Origin: Paenibacillus macquariensis
GTDB taxonomy: Bacteria; Bacillota; Bacilli; Paenibacillales; Paenibacillaceae
NCBI RefSeq assembly: GCF_900156375.1
Contig: NZ_FTNK01000003.1
Coordinates: 248,001 to 312,000 of the forward strand
Length of the DNA stretch: 64,000 bases
Direction: 5' to 3'
Shown piece after piece: positions 1-7,826 of this stretch. Within the stretch, counting starts at the first letter, position 1, and each line of letters starts with the position of its first letter. The notes beneath the pieces are model-generated. The model saw only the letters and a program-made list of their open reading frames with translations. It was not told the origin of the DNA and did not search any database. The position numbers and the translations under genes were made by a program.

Positions 1-243
1 CTGAAGTAGTAGAGTTACAGGTGATATGGAAGACAGCACATGTTGATCAAGTCTTTGCTGGGTGAGGATAAGAGCTTCCTCTTGAATATCGAACCCATAG
101 ACCTGTCCTTTAGGTCCTACGGATTTTGCTAAAAATAGGGTATCTGTACCCGTACCTATGGTTGCATCAATGGCTATATCTCCAAGTTTAAGTCGCTCGG
201 ATACTAATTTGTGTGCAAAGCTGAGAACGGAGAGAAAGCCCAT
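1..243 (-). CDS. ytqB: tRNA methyltransferase YtqB/MnmM family (partial, C-terminus outside window)
   Basis: The first 81 residues of a class I SAM-dependent methyltransferase, running off the left edge. I translated it directly: it opens MGFLSVLSFAHKLVSERLKL and then has the SAM-binding glycine motif DATIGTGTDTLFLA, followed by an acidic strand end (YGFDIQ) that normally contacts the ribose of SAM. This layout is that of the YtqB family; the B. subtilis protein is reported to methylate 5-aminomethyl-2-thiouridine in tRNA (MnmM). The ATG lies one base after the ytqA stop, with GGAGGG at 258-253 inside the end of ytqA, so the two are translationally coupled. Function is assigned by family and by the ytqA neighbour; the catalytic region is not visible. 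Confidence 0.85.
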   Translation of the reverse strand, partial: MGFLSVLSFAHKLVSERLKLGDIAIDATIGTGTDTLFLAKSVGPKGQVYGFDIQEEALILTQQRLDQHVLSSISPVTLLLQ

Positions 244-244
244 A

Positions 245-1198
245 TTAATGTTCCCTCCAATACTTACCTTGCCAAGTATCACGCGCTTTAAGTTCAGCGT
301 CGAAACCATTGAGAACTTCCCATTTATTAAGGCTCCACATTGGTCCGATTAGCAGATCTCTTGGGGCGTCACCTGTTAGCCGATGAACGATCATTTCGGG
401 CGGTAACATCTCAAGCGTGTCAACGATGAGTTTGATATATTCGTCTTTTTCTAAGAATCGTAATAAACCTGCTTCATATTGCTTCACCATGGGTGTTTTA
501 CGCATGAGATGAAGTAAATGAATTTTGATGCCTTGGACATCCATATTGGCAACTGCTCTGCCTGTCTCTAACATCATCTCGTGACTTTCTTGAGGAAGAC
601 CGTAAATGATGTGAGTGCACACACGGATATTGTGCTTACGTAATTTAGCGACAGCTTCTTCATAACAGGCTGTATCATGAGCACGGTTAATAAGTTCAGA
701 AGTGGAGTCATGGATCGTCTGTAGTCCCATTTCGACCCAGAGATACGTACGTTCATTCAGTTCTGCCAAATATTCAATCACGTCATCGGGTAGACAATCT
801 GGACGAGTAGCAATAGATAGGCCAACTACACCAGGTTGCTTTAAAATAACTTCAAAGTATTCTCTTAGCTCCTCAACAGGTGCGTAAGTGTTTGTATAAG
901 CTTGGAAATAGCCAATGTATTGTGCATTAGGCCACTTCAGATGTTGTTTGTCCCGAATCGTATTGAATTGAGTGACAAGATCTTCACGTCTACTTCCTGC
1001 AAAGTCTCCAGATCCCCGTGCACTGCAGAAGGTACATCCTCCTTTAGCTATAGAACCATCACGGTTTGGGCAAGTAAATCCAGCATCAAGCATAACTTTG
1101 AATACTTTATCGTTAAACTGTTGATGCATCTCGTAATTCCATGTATGAAATCTTTTATCTCCCCACAGTAATGGGTTAGCAATAGGTGAATGATTCAT
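245..1198 (-). CDS. ytqA: Radical SAM protein YtqA (TIGR01212 family; MnmL-like)
   Basis: A 317-residue radical SAM enzyme. Near residues 43-60 it has the cysteine cluster CPNRDGSIAKGGCTFCS that ligates the 4Fe-4S cluster in this family. A TIM-barrel core follows, with GLQTIHD and IYGLPQES segments typical of radical SAM proteins. In B. subtilis the homologue next to ytqB has been linked to the wobble-uridine pathway that turns cmnm5s2U into nm5s2U before YtqB methylates it. The strict ytqA-ytqB pairing here supports the same route. The start at 1198 has AGGAG and an overlapping AGGTG-type sequence just upstream (1203-1212 on the other strand). A second ATG four bases further upstream is out of frame and closes quickly. 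Confidence 0.88.
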   Translation of the reverse strand: MNHSPIANPLLWGDKRFHTWNYEMHQQFNDKVFKVMLDAGFTCPNRDGSIAKGGCTFCSARGSGDFAGSRREDLVTQFNTIRDKQHLKWPNAQYIGYFQAYTNTYAPVEELREYFEVILKQPGVVGLSIATRPDCLPDDVIEYLAELNERTYLWVEMGLQTIHDSTSELINRAHDTACYEEAVAKLRKHNIRVCTHIIYGLPQESHEMMLETGRAVANMDVQGIKIHLLHLMRKTPMVKQYEAGLLRFLEKDEYIKLIVDTLEMLPPEMIVHRLTGDAPRDLLIGPMWSLNKWEVLNGFDAELKARDTWQGKYWREH

Positions 1199-1319
1199 TC
1201 ATGAGGTGCTCCTTTTGTGAAATCCTTTGTATAAGACATGCAGCAACCATTATAACAAAAAGAAGGGGAAAAGTAATGTGATTCAATTGAAAACAGGCGA
1301 ATAATAGAGAGGAATATCA

Positions 1320-1348
1320 TTGAAAAACCTTACATAATATGTTAATAT
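1320..1348 (+). promoter_or_regulatory. Probable sigma-A promoter for the 61-residue ORF
   Basis: TTGAAA at 1320-1325 and TAATAT at 1343-1348 with a 17-base spacer. It lies about 95 bases before the small gene at 1443 and points toward it. Confidence 0.4.
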
Positions 1349-1442
1349 TATATATAGCGTCAGACACTAATAATCAGGATTTGAATACTAGAATTCATAG
1401 TTTATGACGTTATGAAACATAATAATCCGTGAGGTGATTTGT

Positions 1443-1628
1443 ATGAATTCAATAGCTCAGCTTGATGGAAACAATACGATTGCAGTAGATTTGACTCCGG
1501 ATGAAGCTCTTTCATTAACAGGTGTAGAATTTAACGGAAATCATGAAGTGAAAGCAGCGGCTCAAAGAAAGATTCGTAATGCATTTGAGAAGACATTCAA
1601 TATTCAAAAAGACGATCCAACAGTTTAA
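1443..1628 (+). CDS. Small conserved-type hypothetical protein (61 aa)
   Basis: I do not recognise the family. The reading frame extends back to a GTG at 1434, but GAGGTG at 1431-1436 is the ribosome binding site, so the ATG at 1443 is the likely start. The product (MNSIAQLDGNNTIAVDLTP...) is acidic in its first half, with no signal peptide, membrane segment or cysteines. The second half is a basic, amphipathic helix-like stretch (HEVKAAAQRKIRNAFEKTFN). It stands alone between its own promoter candidate and a strong terminator, which argues that it is a real monocistronic gene. Confidence 0.6.
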   Translation: MNSIAQLDGNNTIAVDLTPDEALSLTGVEFNGNHEVKAAAQRKIRNAFEKTFNIQKDDPTV

Positions 1629-1672
1629 GATTTGTGATTTTGTTGGACCAAATTTCAAATATAATGGATAAG

Positions 1673-1719
1673 GAATTCTGTACCTCCCCTATTTTTCTGA
1701 GGGAACAGAATTCTTTTTT
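1673..1719 (+). terminator. Rho-independent terminator after the small ORF
   Basis: GAATTCTGT at 1673-1681 pairs with ACAGAATTC at 1705-1713. CCTC and GAGG give further pairing inside, and a run of six T follows at 1714-1719. Confidence 0.85.
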
Positions 1720-1830
1720 CTTTGGCTCTTTACATTTGCTTAGAACTTCGGCACAATATTGCAATAGTGATGACTTTCGGGAATGATCTCTTGATTTGAA
1801 TCCATATAGAAATGAAAGCGGAGGGAAAAC

Positions 1831-2568
1831 ATGCGTTTACGTGGTAGAAAAGGCATAAGAGAAAGTCTAGAGGAACAGAAGGAACTCGTTATTCTAGACC
1901 CTAAAGAGTATAAAGGAAAATGGGCATCCTTGTTTGGGAACGATAATCCTATCCATGTTGAGTTTGGAATGGGCAAAGGACAATTCATTAGCCAAATGAG
2001 CTTTAACAATCCGAACATAAATTTCATTGGTATCGATATGTATGATGAGTTGATTCGGCGCGCTGCCGAGAAAGCCATGAATGTATGGTCTGAAAGTGAG
2101 TTCACGCTTCCACCAAATGTACGATTGGCATTTGCTAACGTAGAGTATGCAGATGAGATATTTGAAGTAGATGAATTAGAGCGTGTATATCTTAATTTCA
2201 GTGATCCATGGCCGAAAGCTAAGCATGGTAGACGTCGTCTGACACATCCACGTTTCTTAGAGAAGTATGTGTCGCTTCTGAATTCAAATGGAGAAATTCA
2301 CCTTAAGACCGATTCGCAGACCTTGTTTGAATTCTCATTGAACTCATTTGCTGATTATGGATTACACATGAATAACATTTCTTTAGATCTACACCGTGAA
2401 GGTCTTCCTGAATGGAACGTCATGACGGAGTATGAATCTAAGTTCGTAGGTAAAGGAATGTATATTAACCGCTGTGAAGTCATCGTTGGTGAACAGGCAT
2501 TACAGCGATATATGGATGAGCGGTTGAAGAAGTATCGACTTCAAGAGAATAAGCCGTCAGAAGTGTGA
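1831..2568 (+). CDS. trmB: tRNA (guanine-N7-)-methyltransferase
   Basis: A 245-residue TrmB. It makes m7G46 in the variable loop of tRNAs, using SAM. Visible marks are the N-terminal MRLRGRKG start, the SAM motif VEFGMGKGQF (about residues 43-52), the acidic FIGIDMYDE strand, and the family signature LNFSDPWPKAKHGRRRLTHPRFL (about 123-145), whose Asp and the KxRH-type stretch are catalytic and tRNA-binding. Length matches the bacterial family. The start has GGAGGG (1818-1823) at good spacing. A weak promoter, TTTACA at 1729-1734 with CACAAT at 1752-1757, precedes it. It is convergent with the lipid glycosyltransferase and shares a terminator with it. Confidence 0.95.
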   Translation: MRLRGRKGIRESLEEQKELVILDPKEYKGKWASLFGNDNPIHVEFGMGKGQFISQMSFNNPNINFIGIDMYDELIRRAAEKAMNVWSESEFTLPPNVRLAFANVEYADEIFEVDELERVYLNFSDPWPKAKHGRRRLTHPRFLEKYVSLLNSNGEIHLKTDSQTLFEFSLNSFADYGLHMNNISLDLHREGLPEWNVMTEYESKFVGKGMYINRCEVIVGEQALQRYMDERLKKYRLQENKPSEV

Positions 2569-2588
2569 GTTATTAAACCTAAATTAGA

Positions 2589-2626
2589 CTAAACAAGGTG
2601 CCCTCTTATGAGGGCACCTTGTTTAG
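2589..2626. terminator. Bidirectional terminator between trmB and the glycosyltransferase
   Basis: A perfect 17-bp inverted repeat, CTAAACAAGGTGCCCTC at 2589-2605 and its complement at 2610-2626, with a 4-base loop. The right arm lies inside the last codons of the minus-strand glycosyltransferase, whose stop codon is in the loop. There is no long T tract, but the convergent position and perfect stem fit a shared terminator. Confidence 0.75.
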
Positions 2627-3772
2627 TTCAAACATATCAATAATACTCTTGGCACTTTGCATTGGATGATATTTTGCGATGTTATCGAGATGTTTCTGTC
2701 TACGATTGCTAATTTTTATATATTCATAGATCAACTTGTTCATCCATTTCTCAATAACAGCGATCGAAGTAATGGGCTCGCCTAAGCCTTGAGCTGTGAA
2801 GTATTGGCAATTCTCTTCCTCTTGACCCGGAAGAGGGTGATGGAATAGCATCGGAATTCCTTTGGATAACCCTTCAGAACAAGTCATTCCTCCAGGTTTT
2901 GTGATGAGTACATCAGAAACCTCCATGAATTGGTCGATTTCTTTGACGAAACCGAATAAATGAATGTTAGGATGATTATATTTAGGATCACTTTCCATTT
3001 TGAGACGCGATTTGTCATTATTCCCAAGACAAAATATGATCTGAATACGATCGCTCCAATTTGAAAGATAGTCATTCACAATGTCATCGCTAGTAATACC
3101 CCAACCACCTGCCATGACTAATACCGTTGGCATATCCTTGAAATGGAATTTTTCACGAATGGTTTCCTTACTAGGGTGCTCCCAAAAGTTGGGGTGCACA
3201 GGTATTCCTGTAACAAGAATGTGAGATAATGGAACACCACGTCGCATAAGCTTGTATTTGACCTCAGGCGTAGAGACTAGAAATCGATCCACTTCGGAGC
3301 TGATCCACGTACCGTGGGCATCGTAATCCGTAATAACAGTACACAAAGGAACATTTACGCCTAAACGTTTTAGCCGAGAAATGACGGCATTTGGAATAGG
3401 GTGGGTACATACAATAACATCTGGGCGAAGCTGATTTACGACATTTCGAGTATGCGTATAAAAGATACGATGTAGTGCTAAAGTCGTAAGACGATTGAGG
3501 GGTTTCTTATATTGATGTTTATACATCAAACCAACCAAACGAGGTTGGGAAGTGATCGTTTTTTTGTAAGCTGTAATGATCAATGGAGCAACTCTAGGAT
3601 TCAAGAAGCTACCGAGCTCAAGCACCTTTGTCTGAATATCTGGTGACAGTTTACGAATACTGCTGGCGAGTGCATAAGCTGCTTGAGTATGCCCTGCACC
3701 AAAGCCTTCGGATAACAATAACACTCTTTTTTTAATCACTTTACAATCACCTATTCCTGCAAGGTTTTCCAT
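2606..3772 (-). CDS. MGDG synthase/UgtP-like diacylglycerol glycosyltransferase
   Basis: A 388-residue GT28-type glycosyltransferase. After a short leader it has KKRVLLLSEGFGAGHTQAAYAL, the acceptor-side glycine/His motif of the MGDG synthase N-terminal domain. The C-terminal UDP-sugar domain has VLVMAGGWGI and the signature DVLITKPGGMTCSEGLSKGIPMLFHHPLPGQEEEN. Relatives move glucose or galactose from UDP-sugar to diacylglycerol at the inner membrane face, making glycolipids and lipoteichoic acid anchors. The PAP2 phosphatase lies directly upstream in the same orientation (18-base gap), which fits a lipid operon. The start is uncertain: ATG at 3772 has only a weak site, while a GTG eleven codons later has AGGTGAT before it. 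Acceptor specificity cannot be read from sequence. Confidence 0.88.
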   Translation of the reverse strand: MENLAGIGDCKVIKKRVLLLSEGFGAGHTQAAYALASSIRKLSPDIQTKVLELGSFLNPRVAPLIITAYKKTITSQPRLVGLMYKHQYKKPLNRLTTLALHRIFYTHTRNVVNQLRPDVIVCTHPIPNAVISRLKRLGVNVPLCTVITDYDAHGTWISSEVDRFLVSTPEVKYKLMRRGVPLSHILVTGIPVHPNFWEHPSKETIREKFHFKDMPTVLVMAGGWGITSDDIVNDYLSNWSDRIQIIFCLGNNDKSRLKMESDPKYNHPNIHLFGFVKEIDQFMEVSDVLITKPGGMTCSEGLSKGIPMLFHHPLPGQEEENCQYFTAQGLGEPITSIAVIEKWMNKLIYEYIKISNRRQKHLDNIAKYHPMQSAKSIIDMFELNKVPS

Positions 3773-3790
3773 ATTATAACCATATCCACT

Positions 3791-4318
3791 TTAGGTCCAT
3801 ATTGCAACTGTCATTGTGGCTACGGATGTACCAATAACAACGCCTGCCAGAACATCTGACGGATAATGAAGTCCAAGATAAATTCTAGAAAAACCAACGA
3901 TGATACTGAGACTAAGAAATAGTGGTAACAATTCAGGAATTGCAGCTATAAAAGGAACCGAAGTGGCGAATGCTGCAGTCGTATGGCCCGATGGAAATGA
4001 ATGATCGCTTAATGGATTACGGAATGTATTCGTATCTGGCAAAGCTAGATAAGGTCTAATTCGTGGGTATAGCTTCTTAGCTATAGCAACAGGAATATGG
4101 CTTATAGCAAGCGCAACAGCTGCTTGTGCCCCAGCGGTACTCCATGAAGGTGAACCGAATGCCCATGCTAATAAACTTGCACTTATGGTGAATGTAGCCC
4201 CTCCCAAATGGGTTAGATAATATAGGAAGAAATTTAGGAGATGATTATGTAGCCGACCGTTAATCCATTGGAATAAACGCTGATCCAATTTCTGAAGTCT
4301 AAAGATGAGTTGTCTCAT
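3791..4318 (-). CDS. PAP2-family membrane phosphatase
   Basis: A 175-residue PAP2 (type 2 phosphatidic acid phosphatase) protein with several hydrophobic helices. All three catalytic motifs are present: KKLYPRIRP (KX6RP), PSGH in SFPSGHTT, and SRIYLGLHYPSDV, which supplies the nucleophilic His and the Asp. Such proteins dephosphorylate undecaprenyl pyrophosphate or phosphatidylglycerol phosphate/phosphatidate on the outer side of the membrane. Which substrate is used here is not clear. AGGAGAGG lies 6 bases before the ATG at 4318. The following lipid glycosyltransferase needs diacylglycerol, a PAP2-type product, so a joint role in lipid metabolism is a reasonable inference. Confidence 0.88.
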   Translation of the reverse strand: MRQLIFRLQKLDQRLFQWINGRLHNHLLNFFLYYLTHLGGATFTISASLLAWAFGSPSWSTAGAQAAVALAISHIPVAIAKKLYPRIRPYLALPDTNTFRNPLSDHSFPSGHTTAAFATSVPFIAAIPELLPLFLSLSIIVGFSRIYLGLHYPSDVLAGVVIGTSVATMTVAIWT

Positions 4319-4459
4319 GTTATTCCTCTCCTATGGCCTTAGGCCTTGGCGTTCGGCAGTGAGCCTTTAGTATCATTTCCATATCTTAATCTATTCATTT
4401 CATCATATTTTTAATTGCTTAAATTTTCAAGCAAAACGTATAAATAGGATCAGTGCTTT

Positions 4460-4489
4460 TTGACTTTCACCCTATTTAGAACGTACAAT
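4460..4489 (+). promoter_or_regulatory. Sigma-A promoter candidate (upstream, 400 bp before GT2)
   Basis: TTGACT at 4460-4465, an 18-base spacer and TACAAT at 4484-4489. It would give a roughly 400-nt leader before the GT2 start at 4888, or a separate short RNA. Confidence 0.5.
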
Positions 4490-4745
4490 GATTCAGGATG
4501 CAAACAAATTGGTTAAACAAATTAAATCAGTAGGTCAACTTTTTCGGTGCTTATTACGTCTGTTTATATAGGAACAATCATTTCATATAGGAAATGGAAT
4601 ATAAAAAAAGGAGGGAAGAGAAATAAATTATTAGCAAATGGATGAAAATAAGAACTAATCATCAGTATGATGAGACTTGAATACTACAGCACCGTTAAAT
4701 AACGGCTCTTATCTTATTTTTGGATCAGGAAGGGTCTAAGGCCTT

Positions 4746-4774
4746 TTGACAAAGTATTCAAAAACATACATTAT
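4746..4774 (+). promoter_or_regulatory. Sigma-A promoter candidate for the GT2 gene
   Basis: A perfect -35 TTGACA at 4746-4751 with CATTAT at 4769-4774 after 17 bases, about 110 bases before the GT2 start codon. Confidence 0.5.
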
Positions 4775-4887
4775 TATTAGGGTAATAAAAACGACATGTT
4801 CAAAAAGGGTCATAAAAGAGACAGAGAAAAAGAGAACAAGAGAAAAAGAGAAGTATTGAAGGGTAAAAAAGGGGGGTTAAGAGAATT

Positions 4888-6129
4888 ATGATAGACGCTA
4901 TTTTCGTCGCGCTCCAGCTTGTTTTGGCCGTGATAGGTGTGTACCAATTTACATTCTCTTTATTTGGTCTGTATAGGAAAAAGAAGAAAGAACATTTTCC
5001 AACAACCAAATCATTCGCCGTGTTAGTTGCGGCACATAATGAAGAGCAGGTCGTTGGTGCTCTTATGGAGAATTTGAAAAAGCTTGATTATCCGCAAGAA
5101 CTGTATGATGTGTTTGTTATTTGTGACAACTGTACTGACAGTACAGCAGATATCGTTCGTGCACATGGCATGAATGCTTGTGAACGCACGAATCCTAACC
5201 TTCGGGGTAAAGGGTACGCGATTGAGTGGATGTTGAAGGAACTATGGAATATGCCACGTGAATATGACGCCATTGTTATGTTTGACGCAGATAATTTGGC
5301 AGCACCGAATTTCCTCAGCGAAATGAATGATGATCTATCTGGGGGCGCACGTGTTATCCAGGGATACATTGATACCAAGAATCCAGAAGATTCATGGATT
5401 ACAGCCGCTTATGGAATTTCATATTGGTACATCAATCGCTTGTGGCAGTTATCTCGTCACAATTTGAATATGGCTAACTTCTTAGGTGGTACCGGAATGT
5501 GTTTCGAGACGAAATTGCTGAAAGAAATGGGTTGGGGAGCTACAAGTTTGGTTGAGGATCTTGAATTTACGATGCGTAGTGTTCAAAATAACGTATATCC
5601 TAAATTCAATTATGATGCCAAAGTATTTGATGAGAAACCACTCACTTTCAAAGCTTCATCAAGACAACGTCTTCGTTGGATGCAAGGACACTTTACAGTA
5701 GCGCGTAGATACTTTTTCCCACTACTATGGCAAAGTATTAAGGAACGCAGCTTAGTTAAATTTGATTTAGCTTTGTATGGAGTGAACGTATATATCGTCC
5801 TCCTGACGTTTCTTATGACGGCGACAATGTGGGTAGATATGGCTTTCTTTGGTGGACCTAACATTGTTAATATATATGGGTACTTACCATTTTGGTTAAG
5901 TTTTGTAGCGATTTTTGCTAATATTTCAACTTTCTTCGTTGCTATGGCCTTGGAGAAAGTAACGTATAAAAAGGTTTATCAGTATCTGATTCTGTTTCCG
6001 ATCTACCTGCTTTCGTGGTACCCGATAACAGTCTATGCATTCTTTACACAGAACAATAAAACGTGGAGCCATACAGAGCATACTCGTGTGGTTAGAATGG
6101 AAGAAGTTGTACAGAGTAAACAAGTATAA
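4888..6129 (+). CDS. Membrane-bound family 2 glycosyltransferase
   Basis: A 413-residue processive-type GT2 enzyme. An N-terminal membrane helix (about residues 3-27) precedes the catalytic domain FAVLVAAHNEEQVV. The nucleotide-sugar residues are visible: CDNCTDST, the metal-binding DADN (about 130), VEDLEFTMR (the ED base motif) and QRLRWMQGH, the Q-x-x-R-W acceptor motif of cellulose, chitin and poly-GlcNAc synthase-like enzymes. Three or four further membrane helices follow (about 285-390). The sugar product is unknown. No partner genes for a polysaccharide are adjacent, so it may act alone. A run of six G (4871-4876) precedes the ATG. The upstream leader is long and purine-rich. Confidence 0.88.
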   Translation: MIDAIFVALQLVLAVIGVYQFTFSLFGLYRKKKKEHFPTTKSFAVLVAAHNEEQVVGALMENLKKLDYPQELYDVFVICDNCTDSTADIVRAHGMNACERTNPNLRGKGYAIEWMLKELWNMPREYDAIVMFDADNLAAPNFLSEMNDDLSGGARVIQGYIDTKNPEDSWITAAYGISYWYINRLWQLSRHNLNMANFLGGTGMCFETKLLKEMGWGATSLVEDLEFTMRSVQNNVYPKFNYDAKVFDEKPLTFKASSRQRLRWMQGHFTVARRYFFPLLWQSIKERSLVKFDLALYGVNVYIVLLTFLMTATMWVDMAFFGGPNIVNIYGYLPFWLSFVAIFANISTFFVAMALEKVTYKKVYQYLILFPIYLLSWYPITVYAFFTQNNKTWSHTEHTRVVRMEEVVQSKQV

Positions 6130-6138
6130 CGGTTATAG

Positions 6139-6168
6139 TTGACATCGCTATGGCTGATATGATATATT
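6139..6168 (+). promoter_or_regulatory. Promoter of the infC operon
   Basis: TTGACA at 6139-6144 and TATATT at 6163-6168 with an 18-base spacer. Transcription would start near 6175, giving a leader of about 200 nt before infC. Confidence 0.7.
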
Positions 6169-6174
6169 ATTCAA

Positions 6175-6342
6175 GCATGTTAAATGAATATTTGGATTTA
6201 AGCAGAAGCACCGGCTTCTCACCTGACCAATGAAAGATTAGTTGGCTGGTATTTGATCCAGTGATTTATGAATGGAATATTTCATGAAGAATTGATCAAT
6301 AGGGATGCTGGTAGATTGAACCAGCATCCCTTTATTTGTTTT
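6175..6342 (+). promoter_or_regulatory. Leader with attenuator upstream of infC (L20-leader type)
   Basis: The leader contains a strong terminator hairpin: GGGATGCTGGT at 6302-6312 pairs perfectly with ACCAGCATCCC at 6320-6330, followed by a T-rich tract (TTTATTTGTTTT). In B. subtilis and relatives, ribosomal protein L20 binds a leader at this position and promotes termination, controlling infC-rpmI-rplT. The hairpin and gene order fit this. I could not draw the L20-binding pseudoknot or two-site fold with certainty, so binding by L20 is inferred. Confidence 0.7.
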
Positions 6343-6380
6343 ACGGATTGAGCAATGAATCAATTTGGAGGTGGACGGTT

Positions 6381-6893
6381 ATCAGTAAGGAACATATGAT
6401 CAATGACGAAATTCGGGCCAAAGAGGTCCGGTTGGTGGGTGCAGAAGGAGAGCAAATCGGTATTACTCCGATTCGTGAAGCGCTGCAGATGGCAACGGAT
6501 CTTAATCTCGATTTGGTAAATGTAGCGCCTCAGGCTAAACCGCCGGTGTGCCGCATCATGGATTACGGCAAGTTCCGCTATGAGCAGCAGAAGAAAGACA
6601 AAGAAGCTCGCAAGAACCAGAAAATCGTTGATACCAAAGAAGTATGGTTCAGAGCAAACATTGACGAACATGATTACCAGACTAAACTTCGTAACGTCGT
6701 TAAATTCTTAAAAGAAGGCGACAAGGTTAAATGCTCTGTACGTTTCCGTGGACGTGAAATTGCACATGCAAGCATTGGACAGAAGATTCTGGAACGTGTG
6801 AAAGAAGAAGTAGCTGAACACTCCAGTGTTGAGCGTTTCCCGAAGCTTGAAGGTCGCAGTATGATTATGATATTGGCTCCTAAAGCTCAATAA
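6381..6893 (+). CDS. infC: Translation initiation factor IF-3
   Basis: A 170-residue IF-3 of normal length. It binds the 30S subunit, stops premature 50S joining and checks the initiator tRNA-start codon pair. The N-terminal domain reads [20 protein letters not shown]. The linker has [28 protein letters not shown], and the C-domain ends [16 protein letters not shown]. The frame is open back to a TTG at 6336, but that lies inside the attenuator. GGAGGTGG at 6367-6374 points to ATC (AUC) at 6381 as the start, matching the ISKD-type start of other Firmicute IF-3 proteins. Non-AUG starts are a known autoregulation device for infC. A fallback ATG at 6396 is too far from the binding site. Confidence 0.93.
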   Translation: MSKEHMINDEIRAKEVRLVGAEGEQIGITPIREALQMATDLNLDLVNVAPQAKPPVCRIMDYGKFRYEQQKKDKEARKNQKIVDTKEVWFRANIDEHDYQTKLRNVVKFLKEGDKVKCSVRFRGREIAHASIGQKILERVKEEVAEHSSVERFPKLEGRSMIMILAPKAQ

Positions 6894-6910
6894 TCCGAGG
6901 AGGAACTACA

Positions 6911-7111
6911 ATGCCTAAAATGAAAACACATAGCAGTCTTAAAGGCCGCTTTAAAATTACCGGAACAGGTAAAGTAATGCGCTATAAAGCGTTCAAAAAC
7001 CATCTTTTGTCACATAAATCCAAACGTCAAAAACGTGTACTTGGCACGAACCCGACGATGGCACCAGGAGACGTTAAACGTCTAAAACAAGGCTTATCTA
7101 ACTTGAGATAG
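6911..7111 (+). CDS. rpmI: 50S ribosomal protein L35
   Basis: A 66-residue, strongly basic L35 with the usual start [21 protein letters not shown] and the [12 protein letters not shown] segment. It binds 23S rRNA in the large subunit. GAGGAGG lies at 6897-6903 with good spacing to the ATG. It sits 17 bases after infC and 30 before rplT, the standard operon order in Firmicutes. Confidence 0.97.
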   Translation: MPKMKTHSSLKGRFKITGTGKVMRYKAFKNHLLSHKSKRQKRVLGTNPTMAPGDVKRLKQGLSNLR

Positions 7112-7141
7112 TTAACAACAATTATTGGGAGGTTTACTAAT

Positions 7142-7501
7142 ATGGCAAGAGTAAAAGGCGGATTTGTCGTTCGTCGTAGACATAAGAAAGTATTGAAACT
7201 CGCTAAAGGTTATTTTGGTTCCAAACACCGTATTTTTAAAACAGCAAAAGAACAAGTAATGAAATCATTGGTTTATGCATACCGTGACCGTCGTCAGACT
7301 AAACGTAATTTCCGTAGACTATGGATCGTACGTATTAATGCTGCAGCACGTATGAATGGATTGTCTTACAACAAATTAATGCACGGCTTGAAATTAGCTG
7401 GTGTTGATATTAACCGTAAGATGCTTGCTGATTTGGCTGTTCATGATATCAACGCATTTAATTCGATCGCAGCTGTTGCTAAAGAAAAAATTAATGCTTA
7501 A
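7142..7501 (+). CDS. rplT: 50S ribosomal protein L20
   Basis: A 119-residue L20, starting [24 protein letters not shown] with the later motif [24 protein letters not shown]. It is an early 23S rRNA assembly protein, and in Firmicutes it is the autogenous repressor of this operon. GGGAGG lies 8 bases before the ATG. A terminator follows directly. Confidence 0.97.
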   Translation: MARVKGGFVVRRRHKKVLKLAKGYFGSKHRIFKTAKEQVMKSLVYAYRDRRQTKRNFRRLWIVRINAAARMNGLSYNKLMHGLKLAGVDINRKMLADLAVHDINAFNSIAAVAKEKINA

Positions 7502-7515
7502 GATCTTGTAATAAT

Positions 7516-7545
7516 AAAAACCGCTAGCTTATGGCGGTTTTTTTC
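7516..7545 (+). terminator. Terminator of infC-rpmI-rplT
   Basis: AAAAACCGC at 7516-7524 pairs with GCGGTTTTT (from 7534), followed by a T-rich tail to 7545. Confidence 0.85.
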
Positions 7546-7678
7546 TTGGGGAAATGGAAATAGTATGAGTAAAATGGGATCAAACGTCGATTTTTTAATG
7601 GAATTAAAGCTAACGAAACAAGTGATTTCATGTTACATAATATAACACCTCTTCGGTAACGCTTGTATGTTTTAAACC

Positions 7679-7697
7679 GATAAAGCGCTTTCTTATC
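7679..7697. promoter_or_regulatory. cre-like palindrome upstream of the BMP operon
   Basis: GATAAAGCGCTTTCTTATC is a near-perfect palindrome centred on AGCGCT. It resembles the catabolite-responsive element bound by CcpA (TGWAARCGYTWNCW) with about two mismatches. It lies about 70 bases upstream of the predicted -10 box. CcpA control is inferred. Confidence 0.45.
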
Positions 7698-7738
7698 TTC
7701 ATTTATTTAAATAAGTTGACATAGAGTGAGTAATTTAC

Positions 7739-7791
7739 TGGATTTTATCACATTTTGATTGTATAATTTGTTCATTGAAGGTCCCTTCAAT
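7739..7791 (+). promoter_or_regulatory. Promoter and start-site palindrome of the nucleoside ABC operon
   Basis: TATAAT at 7762-7767 is a perfect -10 box with a weak TGGATT at 7739. A TTGACA at 7716-7721 has no matching -10. Right after it, at 7774-7791, ATTGAAGGTCCCTTCAAT is a perfect 18-base palindrome covering the expected transcription start. That is a classic operator position, or a 5'-end hairpin of the mRNA. The remaining 7546-7738 holds nothing else I can name except the cre-like site. Confidence 0.55.
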
Positions 7792-7826
7792 TGTTAGGGA
7801 TACATTCTTAAGGGGGAAAAGGAAAA

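Larger units (their letters stand above)
4319..4887. other. 569-bp intergenic region, no gene seen
   Basis: This gap separates the divergent PAP2 and GT2 genes. It holds two plus-strand promoter candidates (4460-4489 and 4746-4774), a small perfect hairpin CCGTTAAATAACGG near 4697, and a purine-rich run of AG/GA repeats at about 4801-4870 just before the GT2 gene. An AGGAGGG sequence near 4610 is followed by only a six-codon frame at poor spacing. I found no riboswitch class that I can name. Confidence 0.5.

Noticed and set aside
158..1171. Plus-strand ORFs of 60-90 codons opposite ytqA
   Set aside because: They are antisense shadows with no ribosome binding sites or family resemblance.
4608..4660. 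Short ORF after AGGAGGG in the GT2 leader
   Set aside because: It has six codons and a 20-base spacing from the site. Not a credible gene.
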